A program made the translations under genes and the position numbers. Under the pieces are notes generated by a model. The model worked only from the letters and a program-made list of their open reading frames with translations, did no database searches and was not told where the DNA came from. Shown one piece after another: positions 38,672 through 50,186 of a stretch of 64,000 nucleotides of DNA (its first letter is position 1; every line of letters begins with the position of its first letter). The stretch spans positions 2,739-66,738 of the forward strand of contig JAAPAO010000123.1 of the NCBI GenBank assembly GCA_013115145.1, written 5' to 3'. Source of the stretch: Perkinsus chesapeaki (lineage: Eukaryota > Perkinsozoa > Perkinsida > Perkinsidae).

Positions 38672-40058
38672 TCAAGGACTATCAGTCATAGCAAACCAAT
38701 CACTCAAGGAGCGGACCATTTCTTCTTGACGAACTCCGGTGTGAAGATTGGAGTGGCCACCGCCCTTGATAAAAACAATTGTGTAATCAACGCCATCTAC
38801 CGAGTCGCTCAAATCTTTGGCGTTTTGGGGGGATATCTGCCAGTCGGACAGGCCTGATAAAGGAAGCTCTCGGAGCAGCATTCGGCAAATCCTGGAAGAT
38901 TTGCAAGCCAGCGCGGCTACTGAATTTTACCATGGAAGTTGATTATGGGGATCCCGGGGGCTTCGTAACGGAGCAGCTGTAGCTGTCGTTCAGTGTAATA
39001 ATCGAAGCCAGTAGGGTCCTTCATCGCAGGTCTGAGAAAGCAGTGTGATTGGCCACGTACAAACAGAGCCAAACGGACTCCATGAGTGATGCCAAAAGAT
39101 GAGTTCTGATGCTAAGAGGAAGAAACCAAAGTGGTAGCGTCATGGGATGCTGGGCTGCTGTCTTGGTGAACTCTACGAATGTTGACTCTAGGATGCAGCC
39201 GGAAATCTGAGATGGTATGTCCGGGTACAAGGGGTCCTCGCCGCTGCGGAGAAGGCCTACCTTCCGTCCCTGGCCGATCATATACCGAGCAGCGTACAAC
39301 GCTTGAGGACCTCCTAGGGAATGACCGTACAGATACATCGGTAACTAAAGCAGCTTCAGAGTAGAAGAAGGAAGGCAATAATTGGGAAGCCTTACTGTGC
39401 TGTTTCCCAGCATCTTTCCCGTCCAATCAACAACCGACTGGATATCTTCCAGCACACCACTGGTCCACGGTGTCCCCGTCGAATCGCCGTAACTGAAGAT
39501 GGTGAGCAGGTTATCGGGGCATGCCTATTCGCCAGCAATTACCCTCTGAGGTCAAATGCAACTACAACAGCGTGAAGCCTGTTGGCAAGCATCTTGTAAA
39601 GCTCCACCCGGTGGCCTTGGGCCCTGGTAGCCGCCTGGCCATGAAAGTATCTGCAAGTGCAAAGCGTCATCTCCAAGGATCTTCTGGGCCGTACATGATC
39701 GCTCGCTCAGGAGGCTTAGTTCCGTTATCTGCCGGTATCTAAGCGACGCAAGCAGTGCATCACCTAGGGCAGGTACCAACTCACAAGCCAAAATCCCAGC
39801 GTTTCGTTTCCACTTTTAACTCGGTAGTTGCGGGCTCCACGGAGGCCGTCAGTAACTGCCGGATCTGTCATGGGCCAGATGCTGTTGGGTACATGGGCGA
39901 AGTCAAGATGAATTAGCGACACAACTATGAGGTTGAAGTCGTATCTAATATGAGAGAAGCTGCATCCGGGGAGATGTCTCGCCCTACATTATGAATGAGA
40001 GCAAGGCTGCTATTAATGCAGTAAGAATGGCATATGGCCGACGCAGCAGCGAGCTCAT
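38672..40058 (-). CDS. ABHD12-like serine hydrolase, copy A
   Basis: Membrane-anchored alpha/beta hydrolase. The start at 40058 gives MSSLLRRPYAILTALIAALL, a signal-anchor. A phase-correct intron leads to HLDFAHVPNSIWPM and GLRGARNYRVKSGNETLGFW. The core follows: FHGQAATRAQGHRVELYKML, SYGDSTGTPWTSGV, LYGHSLGGPQALYAARYM (nucleophile Ser in GHSLGG), SDWQISPQNAKDL (acid region) and GGGHSNLHTG (catalytic His), ending at 38672. The His-Gly-x-Ala-x-x-R oxyanion segment, D(L/Y)RG and YGDSTG are as in ABHD12/ABHD13-type lysophospholipid or monoacylglycerol lipases. Adjacent copy B has the same architecture, so the pair is a tandem duplication. Substrate cannot be told from sequence. Confidence 0.85.
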
Positions 40059-40142
40059 TGAACTTGAACAAAAACAACTGTTACCGAGTTATGCCTTCCT
40101 TCGCCAACACAACTTGCTGAGCATTCGCAAGAACACCAGAGA

Positions 40143-41551
40143 TTAGTGGCGCGCCTCAGTGGATGTAAACCACGCTTGAAGAGCTGCTAGGAACTGCATT
40201 CCTTGAGGAGGATAGATAAGCGTGCTGTGGCCGCCGCCAGGAATGGAGACCTTTGTGTAGTTCACATTGTCCACCGAGTCGGCTAGTTGGTCCATGGAGT
40301 GTGGGGATACTTCCCAGTCTTTCGTTCCTAAGAAATGACAGAGTTTGGTGGGGCCTCGAACTTGGAAGAACCGGGCTGAGCTCTAGACAGGGGAGGTATC
40401 GGAGCCTCACCGTGGAAGTTAATAATGGGCACCGACGGGTCCAGCTTGCGTAAGTCTTGGAGAAGCCGACTAGTGTCAAAACGGAAGTCTGATCCCTTAA
40501 GGGCAAACCTGAAGGATTAGCTCCGCGCCTGGAAGGGTGAGGGGCTCTCACCCGAAACCCCAACGAATAATATCAAGTCTAACTGATCTTGGCAGTATCC
40601 ACATGAACCACGTCGAAATATGGTCTGCAGCAACATCCTCGAAAGTGGGGAAGGTGGCCTCGAGGACCACACCGGTGACCTAAGGATTTGCTTCAAGGTA
40701 GCTGAACACTCTGATCGCGCCTAACCTTCTGGCCTCTGCTCAGTGCGTGAATGCCAGCATAAACAGCTTGAGGGCCTCCTAGGGAATGTCCGTACACATA
40801 AAGGGGCAACTAGTAACACCCAACAGGTAGCCAAGGGACGGTTTGGAGCCAGCTACATCCAGTTTTCGCGCAACATTATCGATTGCCCAGTCTGTAACGG
40901 TTTTGATGTCCTGAGAGAAGCCTTCTATATAAGGGAAGCCAGTGGAATCGCCGTAACTGATGAGAACGACTTAGGTAGCGCAATAAACAGATATCGACGG
41001 TGCACCCGCGCAGGTCGGCAGTAACAACGTGACAATCCATGTCCCTCGACAAATGACGATAAAGCTCAACTCGGTGCCCATGCTCTCTAGAACCAGCTTG
41101 ACCGTGAAAGTAACTGCCAAAGTAGCGGCAACAATATGGGGCAGTACGTATGTGCAACCATAGAAAAAACTTACACTATAACACGCTTTCCTTTGGTTCC
41201 ACTGGCTGGGGGGACCTGAAACGCAGTTCACGAAAATTGCTAGTGACCCAGAAAAGACGTACGTGCCACAGGCCTAGCACAGCGTCTCCACTTTGAACTC
41301 GATAATTGCGAGCGCCAGCCAGACCGAAGTCCCTCTCAGGATTGTCCATCGGCCAGATGCTGGCTGGCCAGTGCACAAAGTGCAAATGAATGAGACCCGT
41401 TACCACTGTGGTGGGGTCGTATCTGCCTTGTGATGGATGGATGCGTGGTAGTGGCGTCTTACAGGACCCATGCTACGAAGACCGACAGGGTGATGAGCAA
41501 GAGGGATGCTATCTTGCGATCAGGTTTTTCCTTAGAGGACACTTTTGACAT
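40143..41551 (-). CDS. ABHD12-like serine hydrolase, copy B
   Basis: Same order as copy A. The start at 41551 gives MSKVSSKEKPDRKIASLLLI then TLSVFVAW, a signal-anchor. Then HFVHWPASIWPMDNPERDFG, GLAGARNYRVQSGDAVLGLW, FHGQAGSREHGHRVELYRHL, SYGDSTGFPYIEGFSQDI, LYVYGHSLGGPQAVYAGIHA, DWEVSPHSMDQLADSVDN and GGGHSTLIYPPQGMQ, ending with TAA at 40143-40145. Nucleophile, acid region and His are all present. The first intron position and the motif DFxLxGxRNYRVxSG are shared with copy A. Only about 85 bp separate the stop of B from the start of A, so A's promoter must be very short. Confidence 0.85.
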
Positions 41552-41909
41552 CGGGTTCCATAAACACAAAAAACGCTAGAGTGACAGCGGATAATCGAAA
41601 GCGTCATTGGAGATGGTGCAATGCTGACGCTCGTATCTCATCGAAGCGAAGCCCCTGTCTCTTACTACTAAGGAAGTCTCTACAACTACAGTACAGTATA
41701 GACACTTTAGGCTCCCAGTCGTGATGGTGTTAGAGAGACTTGATTGTAAACTGCTGCGTTCTACTAACTCAACATGTGACGGTGAAAAATATACGTGCGC
41801 AGTGTAACAATATGGACATCATAATAACCATCACTAGCGGGAGGTGCCAGAAACAGCAGCATCAGCATGCATTCACGACTTGCCGTGTACAAAACTCGAG
41901 CGGGATGTT

Positions 41910-43800
41910 CTATCGTAGAGGCCCTGTTGGACGCAACGAGTCCACCATCAATGGCCTCTCTTGCGCCCCTGACATCGGTGATCGTGCATCATGGTGTTCA
42001 GTATCCACAGACATGCACACGATACCAATGCAAGCTAGAGTTAATGCCAGCATAAAGCAAGCAAGATTCTTCGGCACCTGACGGCAATGATGCAACTGAT
42101 GATGGAGGATGCAAGAAAAGCTGAATATCTTTTCGAATGGAAGCTTCCAAGAATCCATAGGAAATAATATGACGCATCCGAAAGTTACAGCACCAAAGAG
42201 ACCCTCAGTCTTAACCTGTGATCAGGTCCAAAATCTACGGGAAATAATAGTAAGAGAACAGAGCGGTGTCAGTAAAACTGACTAAGTATGCTCAATCGGA
42301 CCCTCAGCATCTTAACGTTGGACGACTTACTTCACGGAAGCATGCCGCCCCAAATGATACCATGAAAAGCATTAGTAGGATCTGATATGGTGGGATGCAC
42401 ACAACTGCATCGAATTGCCTCATCATCCACGACATAAATGTTAACTGCATCAGCGATGATGCTATCACCACACTGAAGCACAGATAGGGCTGGTAGGCTG
42501 AGGGACGATGGGCGTGCCAGATCGAAAACTATCCAAAGAGCTACCTGACAAGCCGTCCATTGCAATGTACTGAGCACCGAACTTCCCGGCCAGGGCAGTT
42601 ACCGCTGACTGGTAGCCCCCTAGGAAGGCCAGTGCTAGGAGAGCCACTGCCCGACGCCCACGACGCTTCTGCACCTACTCGAGTTGAATGTGATCCGCAT
42701 CATCTACGGCGAGCTACTACCTGGGCTTGGCTGACGGGTATGTGATCATCAATGGCAACGTGTGCTCTCATAGACCACCTAGATACCGAAAAGGACAGCA
42801 AATAGAAGGGAAAAGTAATCCCTGAAATGGGGATGAACAGGATAAGGGTGAACGTTGCTATACGAGAGGGCATGATTTCTCACCAACGAAGGTAATAAAC
42901 CTTGCACTCGACAGCAATGCTGTTATATTCTGATCAGATCCACCATCATCCGAGGAACCAAACGCCATGGCAGCGACGGCACCGATTACGATAAGGATGG
43001 AACCGATTGTCTGAAAGGAACAGTGTCAAACTAATACCTTCGGGAGCCCCGCACGACGCCGCGGAGAGATACGCCTAAATTAGAAAGGCCGTAATGATCC
43101 AGTGAATATCAGTCTTACGGAATGGGGGTGCGCGCAAGGGGCAGCTCGTTAAACGCTTGCATCAAACAAGGTCACGTATTTACCAATATTAAGCCATTCA
43201 ATAGAAAAGTATGTGGGTTAAGGTGATCGCTGTGTCGCGAGATATTAATAGGCTACTAAACTGCGTATCATATTAAATTGAAAAAAATGGTGGGAGGACG
43301 ATCTTTTAAAAAAATCCCCAAAAAGTTTTTTGGACTCACTTGTGCTCGTGATAGACCTTCCCCCAGCATCACTCTCGCTACAGCTGCATTAGCAGGCACT
43401 GTTAAACCAGATGAGCAAGCACGGATTGACATAGATATATACACCAGAGACCAGAAGTCAAAAACAGCTGATAATATATAGAATACCACTGCCAGTCTGA
43501 GAGGAAGGAGCAAGTCAATTAACCATCCGATGGCATCCACTTAGCAGCAAGTACAACATAAATATGAGACAGTACAGTTGCATTACTAGTGATATATTAA
43601 AGTAACGGTAAAGGGAACCAATATATTGACATTATTCTAACCAACCTGCAAGCCTAGTCTTACAGCCACAGTGGCGAATTTATTGCTGTTAGTGATAGTG
43701 TGAGCAACAACCACATAGCGGGACTGACCATAATATATCCACGAAGTAGCTAGTATGAGCCGAATTAACGCTCGTGTGAAGGCGAAGGAGCAGGAAGCTA
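41910..43800 (-). CDS. NIPA-like (DUF803-type) membrane transporter
   Basis: Polytopic membrane protein related to NIPA magnesium transporters. Exons in order: SRYVVVAHTITNSNKFATVA then VRLGLQ (near 43690); AVVFYILSAVFDFWSLVYIS, CSSGLTVPANAAVARVMLGE then GLSRAQV (43540-43300); GSILIVIGAVAAMAFGSSDD (near 42990); ATFTLILFIPISGITFPFYL (near 42850); RRAVALLALAFLGGYQSAVT (near 42650); a less certain ISDPTNAFHGIIWGGML; and a last TM NLACFMLALTLACIGIVCMS with a polar tail ending at 41910. The pattern (small-residue TM, SGLTVPANA...LGE, then GSILIVIGA) is that of NIPA/EamA-fold proteins. The N-terminal start is not resolved. Confidence 0.6.
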
Positions 43801-43914
43801 AGGAATTTCGGGGAGCCTTCTTATCTTCCGAGGTATGAATCTTCGTTGAGTCTGTGGTGGCTTAACCCCACCTACATTCCTGACTTCTAAGTGTGACCCG
43901 ACTACTACCCGACA

Positions 43915-45437
43915 ATCTTCCGCCTATAGACAGGCGGCGGCTCCCAAGGGTCCATATCCATCAGAATCATCTGTTGAACTTTAGCCTCGATACGTAGAGC
44001 ATCCAACTTCATAAGGGAGTTAGCAATAGCTGTTACGACACAAGATGTAAGACAGAGGATGCCTGACAGATGCGGGGACTACACACTATTTTAGCCAGCA
44101 ACCTAACACCAGTTGACGAGGGTACATTAGAATATGTTGTTACGATAGTAAAGTATATAGTTACTAGGATACCTTAGTATTGATCGTTAGCAGTTTTATG
44201 ATGCAATCGATGTGAAGTGGGGGGGCATTCTATATTACAAAGATTAACATGTGCCACGATCAGCCACTTCGGTTGGTTCCCCTCAGTATTGCGAGAAACT
44301 GCCCTCGAGCACTCGAGGATGCAAGGATAGGGACATTCTCGGCAGAAATGCCACCGTCACAGATGAGCAAGTGATGAGCTTGATCTTCCTCATGTAGTCC
44401 TGTAAAAGGCCCCGTGTGAGTGCCCATTTAATCGAAAACTATTGTAAGTACCGGATTGCAGCCATATAGTTCGAAACTATGAGTTTCTTAGCCTGTGGGT
44501 TTTCGGCAATGTTGCCGATTTCAGACAACCGTCACGCCCCTATTACATCCCAGTGCCAGATGCTTAACCTCTGGTATTGGTGGCTGAGCCCTAGGAAACG
44601 AGTATCCAAACGCTGCCCATGCTGCACCGAAGGGGGTGAAGGCTGATGTTGATGATGATGCTATTGAAAACCAACCGGATCCTTGCATAGGTCTCGAGGA
44701 TTTAAAAAATCTGCCTACCAAAGCATCGCCTCGGGCTGCTGTGTGACGGTAGAACTGAACTCGAGAGTGGTGGCATTGAAACCTTGTGTGTCATGTTACA
44801 TGCATGGGAGATTGTCATGATTCTCCTTCGAGCCTCGGTAGGTAGTTAATGCTGAGAACCTGAGGGGTAGTGGCCCAATGACGAGTTAAGAGAGAGTGGT
44901 ACAATGCATCCACCAGCAATAAGGAAGCTGCAGCTCACCCACTGATTGCTGCCAGTGGCCGCTACGAACCTGATAATGGGTTTTCTGGTTTTTCTATCAG
45001 AATGCTTCATAGCACCTTTCCCAGCCGGGCGGCGCTGCTGCTGCCTCTCTCGAGTCGAATGTTGCTATCATAACTATGAGCCCTATTGCCAGCAATGACA
45101 CACCGCAGAGGAAAATATAGATGGAGCGACCCGCCTAAAAGATACCGCGGAGGTCGAATATCTGCTAGGATGCTTCCCAGGCCTGAAGTTTCCTCAGTGA
45201 GCTTTGGAAGAGACCACAGAACGAGACCAAAAATTTTGCAACGGTTGCCAGCGGAATTGATTTCTGTGAAGTACTGAAGTGAAAGAGGTGTTCGTTGATG
45301 CTGAGAGGGATTATTTTGCATTAAGCCACCCTGTCAGATATCTCTTAGGGATTCATTCACAGTCTCACCTGGAAGAACTGGAATACATTAGTAACGACAG
45401 CCTCTTTTAGATCGGAGATGAGTTGGCCGACTTTCAT
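43915..45437 (-). CDS. Unrecognised multi-exon membrane protein
   Basis: The 5' exon from ATG 45437 gives MKVGQLISDLKEAVVTNVFQ then FFQ and a GTGAGA donor. A later exon has a clear TM segment (SIYIFLCGVSLLAIGLIVMI) followed by TFDSREAAAAPPGWER and, across a short intron, FVAATGSNQW. Further left are AAWAAFGYSFPRAQPPI, IGNIAENPQAKKLIVSNYMA, and MRKIKLITCSSVTVAFLPRM. The last exon is convincing (NSLMKLDALRIEAKVQQMIL then PWEPPPVYRRKIVG) with TAG at 43915-43917. The layout resembles small mitochondrial membrane proteins of the TMEM70/TMEM186 kind, but I would not name it. Whether all exons belong to one gene is uncertain. Confidence 0.4.
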
Positions 45438-45842
45438 TGACAATTCAACATACTAGAGGGGTTCTTGGGGTCGCGATGGTTATATCGTGAACAGTGAAGG
45501 TTAGAACGGATCATGCAAGGTCGAACCTAGCGTATCTTAGGCTACAGAGTCATTGCTGAGGAAGTGAATAAGACACTTCTAGTATAGGAAGCGACAGCAC
45601 AGATGGTGGGGGTTGAAAGTTATATTGTGATAGATCTATGCACCGCATATCAGGGCCTAAATAAAACAGCCCACCGAAAAGACTCAATGATCAATGTGTT
45701 GAGGAGATGAGTTCCCCGAGCGTTACGGAATTATAAGGACGCGCAAGATTGCAAGAGATGAGACCCGAGAGGGAATGCTGAGGAGGGGTGTGTGGTTCTG
45801 ACTAGTATTACTGAAGTAGTTGTTGTTCGTTCCCCTGCTACA
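45438..45842. other. Divergent intergenic region
   Basis: 405 bp between a minus-strand start (45437) and the Has1 start (45843), so two promoters point away from each other. No conserved box recognised. Confidence 0.45.
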
Positions 45843-48325
45843 ATGACGAACCCTAAGCAGGCTAATAGGAAGAAGGCGTTCAAAAAGGTAAGGAACATCA
45901 TAGGGGAAATTCAATCCTTGCTGCAGAAGGCGGATCCTAGTGAAGCCAAGGAGCGTCGGGAGGAAGAGATCAAGCAGCAACGGAAAGAGGAAAAGGAGGA
46001 GAAAATAGCTGCTGCACGCCAGGCTGCCGGTAAGGGTCTTCCACAGTGGAGTGCGGGGTTGCTAGGGTGTGGTGATCAGATGAGGAGCCAGAAGCCTCAA
46101 ATGCAGCTGAAGTCGAGGAGGTAGTGCGGGAGGGTCGAAATGGTAATAATTGTGGCGCGGTGAACAGGTGGCACCTGCTGGCAAGAAGGGATTCTTCTCC
46201 GATAAGAAGTTCACTGATCTCCAAATCTGTGATCCCCTCAAGGAAGCTCTCACTGCGTGCAATTTCACCACTATGACGGATATCCAAGCCAAAGCCATAC
46301 CGCTCATGCTGAAGGGAAAGGATGTACAGCGATTGCCTACTTTACAAGTTAATATTATCGATGACAGGTTTTGGGGGCTGCTAAGACAGGTTCAGGAAAG
46401 ACCCTTGCCTTCCTTGTCCCTGCTTTGGAGCTTCTGGTAGCAACTCGGTTCCAGCCTAAAAACGGTAGGCATTCAAGAAAGAGGGAGTTTGTTATTAAAT
46501 ATAGGTACGGGTGTGATGGTTATCTCTCCTACTCGTGAGCTCGCTATGCAGATCTTCGACGTTTGCAAAAGGGTAGTGTCTCCGTATGGGGCTCGGGACG
46601 CATCATCGTTTCTGTTGTAGTTGGTGGATGCCACGAAGCTTTCTCAAACCTATGGGATAGTGATGGGAGGCGTCAATAGGGAAAACGAAGCTGACAAGCT
46701 GTCGAGGGGAATCAATATTCTCAGTAATAGTAAAGGAGCGGAGGAAGCGAGTGGCAGTCTGTGTGGTGTGTTGTAGTTGCCACCCCGGGAAGGTTGCTGG
46801 ACCATCTCCAGAACACTAGAGGATTTGTTTATGCCAACCTTATGAGCTTGGTGATAGATGAGGCTGATAGGATACTTCAGATTGGTAGTGGACAGGAGGG
46901 AGGGGGATTTTGAGGCGCGCTGGAATTAGGTTTCGAGGAGGACATGAACCAGATATTGAAGATACTGCCTAAGAAGAGACAGACCTCGCTGTTCTCAGCC
47001 ACTCAGACTCAGAAGGTAAGAAGAGGATGATTTGGCGAAAAGTTGGTATGACTGGGATATTCAGGTTAATGATCTCGCGAGGCTCTCCCTTAAGAAGCCG
47101 ATCTTCGTACAAAGCAAGGGAGCTGACGATGTACTATAGGGAGGTGTTTTGGATGATCGCAGCAAAGCAGATTCTATTGTCTTGTAGGACGCCGCAACTT
47201 CGACGGCATCGGGCCTAGTCCAGGGTTATGTTGTAGTGAGCGGAGATGATCGCCTTAGACTGCTATTCACGTTCCTTAAGAAGAATCAGAAGAAGAAGGT
47301 AATTGAAGCGGCTGACTGTAGGGATGATGGTTCCTGTGTGGTCAGGTTATGGTATTCTTTTCTTCATGCAACTCGGTGAAGTTCCACGATGAGCTCCTCA
47401 ACTACATTGACATTCCAGGTGAGAGAGATGAAGGATTAAGAGGATGTTGAGGTGTGTTGATCAGTTATATCCATCCATGGCCAAAAGAAGCAGTCAGCTC
47501 GTATGACCAACTTCTATAGGTTTTGTCAGATGGAATCTGGCATACTGCTATGTAGGGGAAGAGGAGGCCTTGTCTGGTCGTGATTTGTGGAAAAATCGGT
47601 ATGAGCTAGGTACGGATGTAGCTGCTAGAGGCTTGGATATTCCCAAGGTTGACTGGATTGTCCAGTACGATCCCCCGGATGATCCGAAGGTAAGCTGATT
47701 CCCACCTACAAGGTGTAGCTGAGACGGTTTAGGAATACATCCATCGTGTGGGACGTACCGCTCGTGGCGCTGAGGGTACCGGAAAGGCCCTCCTGTTCCT
47801 GATGCCTGAGGAGCTAGGCTTCCTACGGTAGTAGTAGCTTCGGGGTACTAGTGGGAAGCGGCGAGAGATGAGTGGGTTAGATACTTGCGAAAGTCTGGTG
47901 TTACCACTCTTAACGAGTACGTCTTTCCTCCGGCGAAGATCGCCAATATCCAGCATCAACTGGAGAAGCTGGTGGAGACCAACTATCATTTACATCGGGC
48001 CAGCAGGGATGCGTATCGGTCCTATCTACACGCCTATTCGGCACACGCTTCTAAGGACTGCTTCGACGTCCACTCGCTGGACCTTCAAAAACTGGCCAAG
48101 TGCTTCGGATTCGCGGTGCCGCCGAAGGTTGATTTGAATCTTAAGGATACGAAGAAGAGCGATAGGTGAGTGGACGGCGGAAAGGGAAGTGTTTTGCAAC
48201 GATTGTGTTTTAGAGGGAGGAAGATGGTGAAGGCCGGCAGGTTCAATAAGGGAGTGGGCAGCTTTAGTGCAAGCAATCCTTATGGGAAGAAGTCTAATGG
48301 GGACAAGAGACAATTTACCATGTGA
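45843..48325 (+). CDS. HAS1: DEAD-box RNA helicase Has1/DDX18
   Basis: Nucleolar ATP-dependent helicase for ribosome assembly. The start ATG 45843 gives [20 protein letters not shown] and a Lys/Glu coiled coil ([19 protein letters not shown]). Then the Q-motif exon ([20 protein letters not shown] then [12 protein letters not shown]), motif [81 protein letters not shown] (DEAD box), LFSATQTQK (SAT), [40 protein letters not shown] (split in sequence), [20 protein letters not shown], then the Has1-specific C-terminal region ([59 protein letters not shown]) and a basic tail ending KRQFTM with TGA at 48323-48325. Motifs and order match Has1 rather than Dbp4. Many introns of about 40-60 nt. Confidence 0.92.
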
Positions 48326-48630
48326 TGGAGAAGCACTACATAATGTTACCGTTGTTCCTCGAACTCCTCTTCCTCTTCACGTACTTAATATCTGTATCTA
48401 GTATAGCTAGGCCTTCCGAACTACACTGTTTCCACTACCACGTCATCCTTCCTATTTCGGACAGTTGTGTTGAGAGGGTGATGAGATGGTGATGAATCGG
48501 GAACCTTACGGCAATGGTCATCATTGATGGCGATGCATGTGTGCTGACCTACTAACACTACACTTGATCTGAATCTCAATAGTGGATATTTCGTGGTGGT
48601 CATTTTGTTTTTTTCTTAGTTTATAATAAA
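48326..48630. other. Intergenic region
   Basis: 305 bp downstream of Has1. No ORF or repeat of note. Confidence 0.5.
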
Positions 48631-49043
48631 ATGTTGAGCTCGTCGTGGAACGCTCAGACGTGGGCCGGTGCAATATTATTCTTGGTGCTCATTGTAGGGC
48701 TGCTGGCAGTAGGTCGAGGGTTGGTTAAGGAAGCGGTAGTAAGGGACTTGGGAAGCTTTCTGGCTCCCTCTAGTGGGGCTCGTTTGCTATTGCACTGCTT
48801 GCCGGTTTGGAAGTAGGGTTGTTATTTAGGGTGCTCTGAAGGAGGCACGGAAGCGTTTTCTGAATGCTCCGCTGATCAAAGGAGCTATTTGCAAAAATGT
48901 CTGAATAAGGCGGCCGCGGCGGTGGCGGCAGCATGGAGATACTCATCCAGCGGAAAGCCGTGCACGGTGATGATGTTGCTGATGCAGTTGAGGAGTATAA
49001 TCTTAATGTGCACTGTGGACCGATACCAAAGAAGATTTTGTAA
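48631..49043 (+). CDS. Small membrane protein, unrecognised
   Basis: From ATG 48631 the frame gives MLSSSWNAQTWAGAILFLVL then IVGLLAVGRGLVKEA, a clear TM segment. A GTAGTAAGG donor after KEA and an acceptor near 48770 would join a second TM-like exon (GSFAIALLAGLEVGLLF). Further segments KEARKRFLNAPLIKGAIC and KAVHGDDVADAVEEYNLN then VHCGPIPKKIL end at TAA 49041-49043. I could not make all joins in phase, so it may be broken, mis-sequenced or two genes. Function unknown. Confidence 0.4.
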
Positions 49044-49137
49044 CACAACCTACTATTAGAATATCAAACTTGTTTTGGTGGATTGCGTTGGTATAGCTTA
49101 GACGGCCATCGGCTGGGCTCGAAATTGAGCTATTAAA

Positions 49138-49159
49138 CTACAGCCGGTACAGGCTGTAG
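49138..49159. other. Short hairpin
   Basis: An 8-bp perfect stem (ctacagcc / ggctgtag) with a 6-nt loop (ggtaca) lies about 95 bp upstream of the SURF2 start. It could be a 5' UTR hairpin or part of a small RNA; nothing else identifies it. Confidence 0.5.
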
Positions 49160-49253
49160 AGCTGAATGGGGGGCGGGAATCTTGCAAGGTTCATTGGTTA
49201 TTCTATTTAAGGGTATTGTGGTTGTTTTATTAACCAAACCATCAGCCTTATCA

Positions 49254-50013
49254 ATGCCTGGAAAAGCCATAGATGATGCCACTCAACTCGCTGAACTAGT
49301 AGAGGGACATTCGGACTTGGAGTTCAATGAGGAGAAAACGAAGATCAAGTGCATCTCGACAGGTGGGGAATCTTTATAGTGCGAAATGGTAAGCGTTGTG
49401 ACAGGTCATGAGATGCCAATAACGTACCAAATTGTCCACGAATACGTGAATAGGCCCAAATACTTGAAAGCGAGGAAGCTAGCTGAGGAAGGTGTGAGTG
49501 TGGATGAGGAGGTAAGTGGAGATGGATTGGTGTAGGGATGCAGAGGAGGAGGATGTTGCAGGTTGAAGAGTATAAGGACTATCTAATACAGCATCAAAGA
49601 TACCGCCATTGCTACTTCTGTGTTGTCACACATAAGAGAGTCAATAAAGATCCGGATTCAGTTCACAAGTAGGTGGCAGGTGGTGTGGATTCCATCCGTC
49701 TGTCAACACTTTTTTCAATGTTGTTTTTGCATCATTTGAGCCGGAGATATTTTAGTGGCAAGTGGGCAGTTGCTGTCTCAGGCATTTAACCGGGAAGAAG
49801 TTCCAATATAAGCTGAAGGCATATAAAGAGAAACAGCAAGCGAAGAATGGAGCGGGCAAGTCTAAGGGCACCGCTGGCCAGGAGGAGGAAGATGAGGAGG
49901 AGGAGGAGGAGGATCTCAGTATAGAAGAAATGGATGCGATGTTCGGTGGCGACAGTGAAGATGAAGGTGATGTGGCTGAGGGTAAGAGCGGGGATATCTC
50001 AGATGGGGCCTAG
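49254..50013 (+). CDS. SURF2: Surfeit locus protein 2 (SURF2)
   Basis: Four exons: 49254-49362, 49405-49511, 49562 to about 49679, and the last to TAG 50011-50013. Introns are 42 and 50 nt plus a longer third one; all keep phase. The product starts MPGKAIDDATQLAELVEGHS, then KTKIKCISTGHEMP (the SURF2 K-V-x-C-x-x-T-G-H-E-x-P motif), YQIVHEYVNRPKYLKARKLA, the zinc-finger-like RYRHCYFCVVTHKRVNKDPD then SVHKHLTGKKFQYKLKAYKE, and an acidic C-terminus (EEEDEEEEEEDLSIEEMD). SURF2 is a poorly characterised, probably nucleolar protein linked to ribosome biogenesis. An upstream in-frame extension from 49182 lacks an ATG. Confidence 0.87.
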
Positions 50014-50186
50014 GTTTGCTCGATGTCGGTTATTATTATCTATTAAGATGTTTTCATGAATCTAAATAGTACTGATATTAACAATTATGATGTGTAAATG
50101 CATGTGATAGAATGATATATAATATTTATGGAAGGTGAATACATAGCGATATTAGAAAGCTTGTTAAATTGTTAGGTGATGTTGAG

